From Gammaproteobacteria bacterium (GTDB taxonomy: Bacteria > Pseudomonadota > Gammaproteobacteria > QOAV01), in contig JALXFQ010000160.1 in assembly GCA_027067235.1 (NCBI GenBank), forward strand, positions 1-6,524: a stretch of 6,524 nucleotides of DNA, in the 5' to 3' direction. Position numbers and translations under genes: made by a program. Shown one piece after another: positions 1 through 5,575 of the stretch. The notes beneath the pieces were generated by a model. The model did no database searches and was not told the origin of the DNA. It saw nothing but the letters and a program-made list of their open reading frames with translations. The first letter of the stretch is position 1; each line of letters begins with the position of its first letter.

Positions 1-194
1 AACAATCCACGCCGCGCGCCATGCTGCATGGCATGGGCGTTTTCGATCTGCAGCCCGCCTTCACCACCCAGCGCCCGAAACAATACCCCCACCGGCTGAC
101 GCATTTCTTCCAGCGTCACTTTCTGGGCCGGGAAATAGCTGTTCGCCCGCTTCGTTATCCAGCGATGCCATATCTTACCTACGAATTCTTCCAT
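1..194 (-). CDS. norD: NorD, nitric oxide reductase activation protein (N-terminal 64 codons, runs off the left edge)
   Basis: The reading frame begins with ATG at 194-192 and stays open to base 1. The predicted protein starts MEEFVGKIWHRWITKRAN and continues through FRALGGEGGL and NAHAMQHGARRGL. This is the typical NorD start: an MEE-x-VG-x-x-WHR-x-ITK opening followed by the VLFRALGG segment. NorD proteins are usually about 600 residues or more, with a C-terminal von Willebrand factor A domain; only the N-terminal helical part is in view. NorD works with the ATPase NorQ to activate cNOR, probably by allowing insertion of the non-heme iron FeB into NorB. Only 9 nt separate its start from the stop of the upstream polyferredoxin gene, and a GGAAAGAG ribosome-binding stretch overlaps the end of that gene, so it is probably the last visible cistron of the left arm. 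The identification rests on recognised motifs, without a database search. Confidence 0.9.
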   Translation of the reverse strand, partial: MEEFVGKIWHRWITKRANSYFPAQKVTLEEMRQPVGVLFRALGGEGGLQIENAHAMQHGARRGL

Positions 195-203
195 GAGCCG
201 AAA

Positions 204-1166
204 CTACTCTTTCCGCCCGCCAAAACAATCCGGCGGCACATCCGGCCGGCGACCAAAATCACGGTCGGACACATCCAGCGCGCAATGGCCATCCAGCATT
301 TTCAGCAGCGATGGCTGATCGCCGCCTGCCTGTACTTTTTCGCAGGCTTCCACGCATTGCATGCACTGGGTACAGGTGAACATCTTGCGCTTGATGCTGC
401 GTGGCTTCAGGCGCATGGGACAGGCGTGCTCGCAGGAGGCGTCGCAATCGCTGCACAGCTTCGCCCGGTCGCGATCGAAACCCACCACCAGCGCACGCTT
501 GTTGCCCATCCACACCAGGCTCTGAAACACGCCCACGGCGCAGCCATATTTGCAAAACAGATGGCGCGCGGCGGTGAATTCAATGGTCAGTAACACCGTC
601 GCCACAGCGATAAAGCGAAACTGGTTCGGCGTCAACTCGCCGTGAATCAGATTGAAATAAATCTCTTTTGGCGGCAACAGATAGGTCAGCAGCGCCACCG
701 CCCACAGGAAAGCAAAACCGAGCACGGCGACAGCCACCGCCAGCCACCAGATTTTGCTGGTCTTGATCCGGGTGCCATCGCATTGGGACTCCGGCAGGGT
801 CTCCCTGTCCCACAGCGACAGCTTGCCCGTAGCCCGCCGCATCAGTGAATTGATCATGGCCACCACGGAAAAATGCGGACACAGCCAGCCACAATACAGC
901 CGACCCCATTTCCAGGCGATAAAAATGCCGATACCGATAAGGCTGACCACCGGCAGGAAACCGCGCAGGAACATGTTTGACGCCGTGGGAATGACGCCGC
1001 TGTCGCCATGAGCAAAATCCGACGCGCCCAGTGTCCAGGCATGGCCCAGTATGACGAAATGATTGGCCGGGATATCGAAGCGGAAAATATCCAGCGGCGG
1101 AGCCAGTATAAAGAGGACAAAAAAACCCGCCCGCCACAGCAGTCTCTGGGCCTGTACGCTATTCAC
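204..1166 (-). CDS. NapH/CcoG-like membrane polyferredoxin (4Fe-4S binding), nor-associated
   Basis: This is a 320-residue integral membrane iron-sulfur protein. Predicted membrane segments lie near residues 9-28, 67-86, 139-164 and 185-200. The NapH/NosR/CcoG-type cysteine pairs are present: CGWLCP at 92-97 and CKYGC at 205-209. A C-terminal cytoplasmic-type ferredoxin region has two cysteine quartets, C238/C241/C245/C249-P and C265/C268/C271/C275. The first quartet is spaced CX2CX3CX3CP, one residue longer than the classical CX2CX2CX3CP; the second is classical. The start codon is GTG (1166-1164). No strong ribosome-binding site lies close to it, but no in-frame ATG occurs before residue 65, which would delete the first membrane helix. 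Relatives move electrons between the quinone pool and periplasmic or metallocofactor-handling partners. Its place 6 nt after a hemerythrin-like gene and 9 nt before norD suggests a role in NOR maturation or electron supply, which is inference. It is not a full NosR, because the N-terminal FMN-binding domain is absent. Confidence 0.85.
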   Translation of the reverse strand: MNSVQAQRLLWRAGFFVLFILAPPLDIFRFDIPANHFVILGHAWTLGASDFAHGDSGVIPTASNMFLRGFLPVVSLIGIGIFIAWKWGRLYCGWLCPHFSVVAMINSLMRRATGKLSLWDRETLPESQCDGTRIKTSKIWWLAVAVAVLGFAFLWAVALLTYLLPPKEIYFNLIHGELTPNQFRFIAVATVLLTIEFTAARHLFCKYGCAVGVFQSLVWMGNKRALVVGFDRDRAKLCSDCDASCEHACPMRLKPRSIKRKMFTCTQCMQCVEACEKVQAGGDQPSLLKMLDGHCALDVSDRDFGRRPDVPPDCFGGRKE

Positions 1167-1172
1167 TGGAGA

Positions 1173-1670
1173 TCACGCCCCCGGTTTCCAGAAGGCATTG
1201 CGCCAGTCCAGTTCGTCCGACGAGTGCATCTGCTCGATTTGCGTCTGCGCTTCCCGCAGGGCCGATTCGGGCAGGGTTTGTTCAATCCACGGAAACAGTT
1301 GTTTTTCCTCCAGTTTGACATGATCGACAAGCATTTGCGCAAAACGCAGCATCTGATCGCGATCACGTCCCTGGGCGTCTTCGATACGCCGCGCCATTTC
1401 AGGCAGCGCGCGATGCTCGTCCAGCACCCGACGCAACACCGGGTTTTTCTGCTGTTCACCGTCAAGCCGCGAAAACAGCGCCTGTTCCTCCTCGGCGAAA
1501 TGCGGCGCCAGATGCTGCTCGCTCACGGCCCGGATATAGGCCGCTATCACTACACCCGCCGCGCCATTGGCCACGCCTTTATTGATATGCAGGGCATAGC
1601 GTAGCGCCTGATGATGCTCCCAGGATATCTTTTTCAGGTGCTCTGACCGTTTGTTTGTCGTCTTGCTCAT
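1173..1670 (-). CDS. Hemerythrin-like HHE cation-binding protein (cytoplasmic)
   Basis: This 165-residue soluble protein has no signal peptide. It shows the HHE/hemerythrin four-helix pattern: WEHHQAL (H19/H20), PHFAEEEQALF (H57, E61), LDEHRAL (H86) and DHVKLEEKQLFPWIE (H117, E121). These are suitable ligands for a non-heme diiron site. The spacing differs from classical hemerythrin and from the other hemerythrin in this window (4140-4574), so the two belong to different subfamilies. HHE proteins bind O2 or NO, or take part in iron handling and repair of Fe centres. The ATG (1670-1668) overlaps the stop of the small upstream exported-protein gene as ATGA, indicating translational coupling. 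The polyferredoxin gene starts 6 nt after its stop. A function in NO sensing, NO binding or iron supply for NorB activation is inferred from context only. Confidence 0.82.
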   Translation of the reverse strand: MSKTTNKRSEHLKKISWEHHQALRYALHINKGVANGAAGVVIAAYIRAVSEQHLAPHFAEEEQALFSRLDGEQQKNPVLRRVLDEHRALPEMARRIEDAQGRDRDQMLRFAQMLVDHVKLEEKQLFPWIEQTLPESALREAQTQIEQMHSSDELDWRNAFWKPGA

Positions 1671-1927
1671 TTTTGCGTCTGTTGTTGTGCGTGCAGTATG
1701 CTGTCTCGGGGGCAGTAGACCGGCTGGTCTTCCAGTTCCATGATAATGGGCTCAACCCGGCAATCTTCGTCATCGGCCAGCTCCGTCCAGCATTGACCAT
1801 TCAGCAGAAAGTCAGGCGCAGCGCATGGACCGGCGGGTGACGAATTCTCAGCTTGAGCCGTTGTTATGGCGGCAACGCCGATACAAGCCAGCAGGATGGA
1901 TTTTCTGATGTACCAAAACATACGCAT
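1667..1927 (-). CDS. Small exported four-cysteine protein, unknown function
   Basis: I do not recognise a family for this 86-residue product. It begins with a basic N-terminus (MRMFWYIRKS), a hydrophobic stretch at 11-23 and a plausible signal peptidase I site after AQA (residue 26). That leaves a mature acidic periplasmic protein of about 60 residues. Four cysteines remain after cleavage (C35, C46, C56, C72), enough for two disulfides or a metal site; no CXXC or CXXCH motif is present. LLAC at 12-15 superficially resembles a lipobox, but the hydrophobic run before it is too short. The start at 1927 is favoured over the ATG two codons later by a strong GGGGAGGG ribosome-binding site at 1934-1941. 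It is the first gene of the left arm and overlaps the following hemerythrin-like gene by ATGA, which supports its being real. Confidence 0.72.
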   Translation of the reverse strand: MRMFWYIRKSILLACIGVAAITTAQAENSSPAGPCAAPDFLLNGQCWTELADDEDCRVEPIIMELEDQPVYCPRDSILHAQQQTQK

Positions 1928-1999
1928 GTAACGCCCTCCCCGTTTCTGACGCTGGCACCGTGCTGTTCGCCCGGATCACCCGGTTTCTGAAGCCGACAA

Positions 2000-2005
2000 A
2001 CCTTA
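2000..2005 (-). promoter_or_regulatory. Possible -10 element for the left-arm operon
   Basis: Read on the minus strand, this is TAAGGT. It is a weak match to TATAAT but keeps the first two and the last bases. It would place the transcription start near 1993, so that the centre of the FNR-like box (2034.5) lies at about -41.5, the classical position for class II activation by FNR/DNR proteins. No convincing -35 hexamer is present, as expected for such promoters. The hexamer alone would not be called; the spacing is the argument. Confidence 0.35.
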
Positions 2006-2027
2006 CCGCGCCCCAACCCTCCCGGCC

Positions 2028-2041
2028 TTGAGCAAGGTCAA
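2028..2041. promoter_or_regulatory. FNR/DNR/NNR-type operator, TTGA-N6-TCAA
   Basis: The sequence TTGAGCAAGGTCAA contains both outer half-sites of the FNR-family consensus TTGAT-N4-ATCAA perfectly (TTGA and TCAA at the correct spacing). Only the inner T and A are replaced, by G on both sides of the plus strand. FNR, ANR, DNR and NNR regulators recognise such sites and commonly control nor and nir genes in response to low oxygen and NO. It sits between divergent genes, at about -40.5 to -41.5 relative to the likely starts on both strands, so one dimer could serve both promoters. Which regulator binds cannot be told from the site. Confidence 0.65.
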
Positions 2042-2062
2042 CCGCCCGCACGGCGTTTACGG

Positions 2063-2068
2063 TAGAAT
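2063..2068 (+). promoter_or_regulatory. -10 element of the cytochrome promoter
   Basis: TAGAAT differs from the consensus TATAAT at one base. Transcription would begin near 2075-2076, about 28 nt ahead of the cytochrome start codon. The centre of the FNR/DNR-like box is then about 41 bp upstream of the start, the standard class II activator position. No -35 hexamer is recognisable, consistent with dependence on an activator. Confidence 0.55.
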
Positions 2069-2103
2069 CGTTCTTTTGCTTTTTTCCCAAACCCCGGACA
2101 GCC

Positions 2104-2925
2104 ATGCGCCTGATATTCCTTACCTTCTGTCTGCTGATTTCCACCAACACGATCAGCGCCGGGCGAACCATCGACATTCCCGCGCCGCCGGCGTCTCTGG
2201 CGCAATGGTATCCGCCGGTCGCCAAACGTCTGGTGTGGCTGCACAATATGTTCAAACTGCGCCGCGAACTGCAGGCGGTGGCGGAATACGCCCGGCTGAA
2301 AGACCAGCCGCGCATGAACAAATGGGCCAGGCAATTCGACATGCATTACCGGAAAATCGGCGAAATGGTTCCCGAATGGAAAAGCGAACTTGATATGGAC
2401 GGGGCGCAGCGCCTCGCCAGCGCCACCGAATCAGGCGACTTCAGCGCCGCCAGACAGGCCGTACGAAAACTCAATCAAAGCTGCCGCGGCTGCCACCGTG
2501 ATTATCGCGCCATCGTCACGCTGCTTTACCGAACGCCGGATTTCAGCAAGCAGACCATCAACGCCGGGCCAGACGGTAAAACCCGATACAAAAAACACAT
2601 GGAAATGCTGGCAACGGAAATCAATCGCATCAAAATCGCCATGGTGGATGAACGACCCAAAGCGGCGTTGAATGCCTTCAACATGCTCTCCACGGGCATC
2701 AACCAGTTGGCAGAAAGCTGCGCCAATTGCCACAAACAAACCCGCATCGGCAAAAACTATTTCGACGCTGACTTGCAGGCCATGCTCAAAAAACTCGGAA
2801 GCGCCATTCAGTCAGGCGATCAACGTCAATCCGGCATGGCGCTCGGCGAAGTTGCCGTCAGCGCGTGCTCACATTGCCACGGAACCCACCGGGTGCTGTA
2901 TGACCTGAAACAATTAACCAAATAA
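2104..2925 (+). CDS. Exported tri-heme c-type cytochrome, cytochrome c'-like
   Basis: The 273-residue product begins with a signal peptide (hydrophobic 3-12, likely cleavage after ISA at residue 19). Three covalent heme motifs follow: CRGCH (127-131), CANCH (206-210) and CSHCH (255-259). Each ends a predicted helical hairpin and is followed by a short polar/basic stretch (HRDYR, HKQTR, HGTHR), which resembles the C-terminal CXXCH-x-x-[FY]R pattern of cytochrome c' four-helix bundles. Recurring SGD turns occur at 110-112 and 237-239. This suggests triplication of a cytochrome c'-type hairpin; heme ligation cannot be read from the sequence. It is periplasmic and may bind NO or pass electrons to NorC, both inferred. 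It is the only plus-strand gene here. It sits between norQ's downstream neighbour and the left arm, ending 21 bp from a convergent stop codon. The ribosome-binding site is weak (GGA about 5 nt before the ATG). It is preceded by an FNR-type site and a good -10. Confidence 0.85.
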   Translation: MRLIFLTFCLLISTNTISAGRTIDIPAPPASLAQWYPPVAKRLVWLHNMFKLRRELQAVAEYARLKDQPRMNKWARQFDMHYRKIGEMVPEWKSELDMDGAQRLASATESGDFSAARQAVRKLNQSCRGCHRDYRAIVTLLYRTPDFSKQTINAGPDGKTRYKKHMEMLATEINRIKIAMVDERPKAALNAFNMLSTGINQLAESCANCHKQTRIGKNYFDADLQAMLKKLGSAIQSGDQRQSGMALGEVAVSACSHCHGTHRVLYDLKQLTK

Positions 2926-2946
2926 ACAGGCATCTGGGAAACTGGT

Positions 2947-3324
2947 TCAGTTGCCGGCAAACTGCCCCACAACCGGGTAGCGAAATTCTTTCCCGGCAAA
3001 TACTTTCATCAGCGCCAGCAAGCCGGGGATAAAAAACAGCGGCACCAGCGCCATGTAGTAAAATTCAAGGCCAATCAGCCCTTCCATGCTGCGGTAGCCG
3101 CCCACCGGGGCAATAGCCAGATAAATCAGGTAAAAAACCACGGTGGTGGCCAGCGCGCCCGCAAAAGCCTGCCGGATGTGGAGGCGGATGAACGCATTCT
3201 CATCCCGACGCCTGAATAACCAGAGGGCGAACAGCATCAGGAAAAAGAGACCCGGCAACAACAGGTTGAGGATATACAGCATCCAGCTGGCGGCGGCGGC
3301 AGGCTTGCCGCGCTCGGCGCTCAT
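2947..3324 (-). CDS. Small three-helix membrane protein, DUF4870-like
   Basis: This 125-residue protein has three predicted membrane helices at about 14-37, 53-72 and 86-106. The cytoplasmic loop RRRDENAFIRLHIRQAF (38-54) and the C-terminal tail GKEFRYPVVG (111-120) resemble the arrangement in DUF4870/Tic20-like small membrane proteins, whose function is unknown. Its ATG overlaps the norQ stop as ATGA, so it is probably translated only when norQ is. It is the last gene of the right-hand block and converges on the cytochrome gene with 21 bp between stops; no clear intrinsic terminator separates them. A helper role in NOR assembly is possible from location only. Confidence 0.72.
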   Translation of the reverse strand: MSAERGKPAAAASWMLYILNLLLPGLFFLMLFALWLFRRRDENAFIRLHIRQAFAGALATTVVFYLIYLAIAPVGGYRSMEGLIGLEFYYMALVPLFFIPGLLALMKVFAGKEFRYPVVGQFAGN

Positions 3325-4133
3325 TCGCCCAGATCTCCCAGCACAGCCGCCACCACTTCCATCAGGGCTTCGACCGTTTCCGGCTCGTCGGTCAGCGGTT
3401 CCACCATGGCGGCGCGGCAGGCTTCCATCGGCGCGAAGCCGTCTTTGATGAGGTCTGCGGCATATACCAGCAGCCGCGTGGACGCGGATTCTTCCAGATC
3501 GTGGTCTTTCAGCGAGCGCATGGACGTGGCCAGCGTCACCAGCCGTTCGATAATGGCTTCATCCGCGCCGGTTTCTTTCTGGACGATGCGCTTTTCGGTC
3601 TCCTCATCGGGATAGTCAAAACGCATGGAGACAAAGCGCTGACGCGTGGACGGCTTCATGCCCTTGAGCAGATTCTGGTAGCCGGGATTGTAGGAAACCA
3701 CCAGCATGAATTCCGGCGGCGCCTGCAGCGTCTCGCCAGTGCGCTCAATGGGCAAAATACGGCGATCATCGGTCAGCGGATGCAGCACGACTGTCGTATC
3801 CTTGCGCGCTTCCACCACTTCGTCAAGATAACAGATGGCGCCTTCACGCACAGCGCGGGTCAACGGGCCGTCATTCCAGTAGGTTTCGCCATCGCCAATC
3901 AAATGTCTTCCGACCAGGTCGGCGGCGGTCAGGTCATCATGGCAGGCAACGGTGTACAATGGTCGGCCCAGTTTCGCCGCCATGTGCTGGATAAAGCGGG
4001 TCTTGCCGCAGCCGGTGGGGCCTTTAATCAGTACCGGCAGTTGCCGTTTCCAGGCGTGTTGAAACAGCTCGATTTCCCGGCCCTGAGGCTGATAAAACGG
4101 CGCGCTGACGTGTTCTGCTGCGGCTGCACCCAT
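3321..4133 (-). CDS. norQ: NorQ, MoxR-family AAA+ ATPase for NOR activation
   Basis: This 270-residue AAA+ ATPase matches the NorQ/CbbQ/GvpN branch of the MoxR family in length and motifs. It has Walker A GPTGCGKT (38-45), Walker B ICYLDE (100-105), sensor 1 in SYNP (N149), arginine-finger candidates in STRQRF (R164/R166) and a sensor 2 arginine in ASTRLL (R220). The loop DLVGRHLIGDGETYWNDGPL (72-91) is characteristic of the CbbQ/NorQ type. NorQ forms a ring that works with the VWA protein NorD to remodel the NorCB complex, a step needed for a functional FeB site. It starts 6 nt after the hemerythrin stop. The ribosome-binding site is an AGGA about 14 nt upstream, inside the hemerythrin gene. 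Its own stop overlaps the next gene. The norD partner lies more than 3 kb away, past an oppositely oriented gene. Confidence 0.96.
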   Translation of the reverse strand: MGAAAAEHVSAPFYQPQGREIELFQHAWKRQLPVLIKGPTGCGKTRFIQHMAAKLGRPLYTVACHDDLTAADLVGRHLIGDGETYWNDGPLTRAVREGAICYLDEVVEARKDTTVVLHPLTDDRRILPIERTGETLQAPPEFMLVVSYNPGYQNLLKGMKPSTRQRFVSMRFDYPDEETEKRIVQKETGADEAIIERLVTLATSMRSLKDHDLEESASTRLLVYAADLIKDGFAPMEACRAAMVEPLTDEPETVEALMEVVAAVLGDLGE

Positions 4134-4139
4134 AAATAT

Positions 4140-4574
4140 TCAGGGGTTCCTGACACCCGATTGTTCAAAAAACATGGCCGTCACCGTATCCATCGTCGAG
4201 ATATGGCGCTGAAACCATTGCGGCCAGTTTATCTGCACATGCTCCGCCAGTACATGGATATCGCGGTTATCCGTCCATGCCTTTTGCAACAGATGCACTG
4301 CCGCCAGCGCGCGGTCATGTTCTTCCGAATGAATGGCATACGCCGGAAAACCGTATTCCCGCATCAGCCGGTTTTCCCGCTCGAAATGCGCTTCGGTATG
4401 TTCGACCCAGTCGCTCATGGCCTGATCAATCTGTGGCTGCAAATCCTCGCCATTTTTTTGCCGTTCGATCAGCTCGTTCAGCGCATTGACCAGCTCGGCC
4501 TCCTCCGCATGCACGTCGTTCATGAACGCCATTGCCACCTGAGGAATATCTTTTTTCTCCAGTAATGTTGTCAT
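4140..4574 (-). CDS. Bacteriohemerythrin-type diiron protein
   Basis: This 144-residue soluble protein has the full seven-ligand hemerythrin signature in correct order: H22 (MNDVHAEE), H63 and E67 (HFERENRLM), H82 and H86 (HSEEHDR), H124 and D129 (HISTMD). All ligands of the mu-oxo diiron site are present, so it should bind O2 and possibly NO. No signal peptide or membrane segment is visible, so it is probably cytoplasmic and a stand-alone domain of normal family length. Its ATG overlaps the norF stop as ATGA, and norQ follows after 6 nt, so it is embedded in the nor maturation block. It could shield NorB assembly from oxygen or NO, or hold iron destined for FeB; these roles are inferred from context. 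Confidence 0.92.
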   Translation of the reverse strand: MTTLLEKKDIPQVAMAFMNDVHAEEAELVNALNELIERQKNGEDLQPQIDQAMSDWVEHTEAHFERENRLMREYGFPAYAIHSEEHDRALAAVHLLQKAWTDNRDIHVLAEHVQINWPQWFQRHISTMDTVTAMFFEQSGVRNP

Positions 4575-4840
4575 GTTTTCAACCCCATCAAATACGCCAG
4601 CGCGATAAAACCCATCACCAGCACCAGCCAGCCATGCACCAGCCAGCGCCAGAGACGGGGCGCGTTACGCAGTCCCATAAAATCTGCAATAATGAAATGC
4701 CCCTTGATAAAAATCGAAAGCAGCAATGCGTACATGACCACCGGGCCGCCCAGACCGGCCTTGCCCGCCGCATAGGTGGCTACAGTCAGCGCAATCAGCA
4801 AAACCCATATGGCTGAGACCCTGGCTACTTCACGGTTCAT
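4571..4840 (-). CDS. norF: NorF, small membrane accessory protein of nitric oxide reductase
   Basis: This 89-residue protein has three predicted membrane helices (about 8-25, 33-51, 66-86). It carries the NorF/prokaryotic cytochrome oxidase subunit IV pattern: a second helix ending in IKGHFIIADFMGLRNAPRLW (45-64), then a third helix beginning with W-x-x-x-x-GW. NorF is an accessory protein found next to NorE in many nor operons; mutants elsewhere have reduced NO reduction, but its exact role is unsettled. It starts 8 nt after the norE stop, with a GGGGGA ribosome-binding site that overlaps that stop codon. Its own stop overlaps the hemerythrin start (ATGA). Length and context agree well with the family. 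Confidence 0.9.
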   Translation of the reverse strand: MNREVARVSAIWVLLIALTVATYAAGKAGLGGPVVMYALLLSIFIKGHFIIADFMGLRNAPRLWRWLVHGWLVLVMGFIALAYLMGLKT

Positions 4841-4848
4841 ATGTCCCC

Positions 4849-5424
4849 CTATCGAATGACATAAACCAGTGGAAACAGCACGATCCAGACCAGATCAACC
4901 ATATGCCAATATGCTGCGCCGGTTTCCACCCCGGTATGATCCGCCGCGCTGTATCCGCCCCTGCGTGCCTTCAGCAGGACGGCAAACAAAATCACCATGC
5001 CCAGAATGACATGCATGAAATGGAAAAAAGTCAGCGACAGATAGAACATGTAAAACGTGTTGGTGCTGAGGGAAACGCCCTCCGCCGCCTTGTCGGCAAA
5101 TTCCATCATCTTGAAATACAGAAACCCGCCACCGCCCAGCAACGCCGCCGCCAGCCAGTTGACGCAGCGTTTGCTGTCACCCCGTTTGATAGCCTGCACC
5201 GCGCGCACCACGAAATAGCTGGCGGTAATGAGCAGGGCGGTATTGATGGCGCCGGATTCGCGATTCAGGGTCTGTTGATACTGGTTGAAAAGCGCCACAT
5301 GGCTGGCCCTGGTGAATGCATAGGCGGCGAAAAAAACACCAAAGACCAGCAATTCCGCCAGGATAAATATCCAGATGGCGAGATCGCCCGGGAGCTGTCT
5401 GGTGGTTTTATTCGGATGTCTCAT
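4849..5424 (-). CDS. norE: NorE, cytochrome c oxidase subunit III-like membrane protein
   Basis: The preferred start is the ATG at 5424, giving 191 residues, normal for NorE. An AGGAAAGG ribosome-binding site at 5426-5433 stands just ahead of it. The frame remains open to an ATG at 5502, but the extra 26 residues are polar, unlike the family, and lack a ribosome-binding site. Five membrane helices are predicted near 16-37, 58-77, 88-104, 126-152 and 172-190. Subunit III hallmarks are present: PGDLAIWIFILAELLVFG (12-29), FHFMHVILG (134-142, H135/H138), E167 and YWHMVDLVWIVLFPLVYV (172-189). NorE assists cNOR assembly or activity together with NorF and is not catalytic itself. It heads the block norE-norF-hemerythrin-norQ-membrane protein, separated from norB by a terminator and repeats. 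Confidence 0.93.
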   Translation of the reverse strand: MRHPNKTTRQLPGDLAIWIFILAELLVFGVFFAAYAFTRASHVALFNQYQQTLNRESGAINTALLITASYFVVRAVQAIKRGDSKRCVNWLAAALLGGGGFLYFKMMEFADKAAEGVSLSTNTFYMFYLSLTFFHFMHVILGMVILFAVLLKARRGGYSAADHTGVETGAAYWHMVDLVWIVLFPLVYVIR

Positions 5425-5575
5425 GCCTTTCCTGTGCCGCGTTGAAGTGTTCGAACCGCGCAATCCATTCAACGCCGGCTGACATCGGCTGCGCAATAAC
5501 ATTTGTCAGCATGCCGCCAGCCATGCGCACAGCCAGGCCGGCGCGAACTTTGTCTGAACCTTGGGTCACTGGGCT

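Larger units (their letters stand above)
1928..2103. other. 176-bp divergent intergenic region between cytochrome and left-arm operon
   Basis: This stretch separates the start of the minus-strand left arm (ATG at 1927) from the plus-strand cytochrome gene (ATG at 2104). It must hold promoters for both unless the left arm is reached by readthrough, which is unlikely because the cytochrome gene faces the other way. It contains one dyad-symmetric FNR/DNR-like box at 2028-2041 and a -10-like hexamer on each side. I saw no hairpin with a U-tract, no tRNA and no plausible additional coding sequence in it. Confidence 0.8.

Noticed and set aside
21..593. Plus-strand open frame opposite norD and the polyferredoxin C-terminus
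   Set aside because: It overlaps the antisense of conserved cysteine clusters and the NorD start, and its histidine-rich product has no family features.
1883..1888. Lipobox (LLAC) in the small four-cysteine protein
   Set aside because: The hydrophobic run before this cysteine is only about five residues, too short for a lipoprotein signal. A normal signal peptidase I site (AQA) follows at residue 26.
2940..2960. Inverted repeats (AACTG-GTT-CAGTT and TTGCCGGCAA) as a bidirectional terminator
   Set aside because: Stems are only 5 bp each, partly inside coding sequence, and no U-tract follows on either strand.
3501..4565. Long plus-strand open frame (354 codons) opposite norQ and the hemerythrin
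   Set aside because: It lies antisense to two genes with clear catalytic or ligand motifs. Its translation shows no coherent domain, so it is a codon-composition shadow.
5442..5455. FNR-like site TTCGAACACTTCAA (minus strand) ahead of norE
   Set aside because: Only the right half matches the consensus. It lies about 18 bp from the norE start codon, too close for an activator site.
5425..5502. N-terminal extension of norE to an ATG at 5502
   Set aside because: The extra 26 residues are polar and unlike NorE family starts. The ATG at 5424 has a good AGGAAAGG site directly ahead and gives the normal family length.
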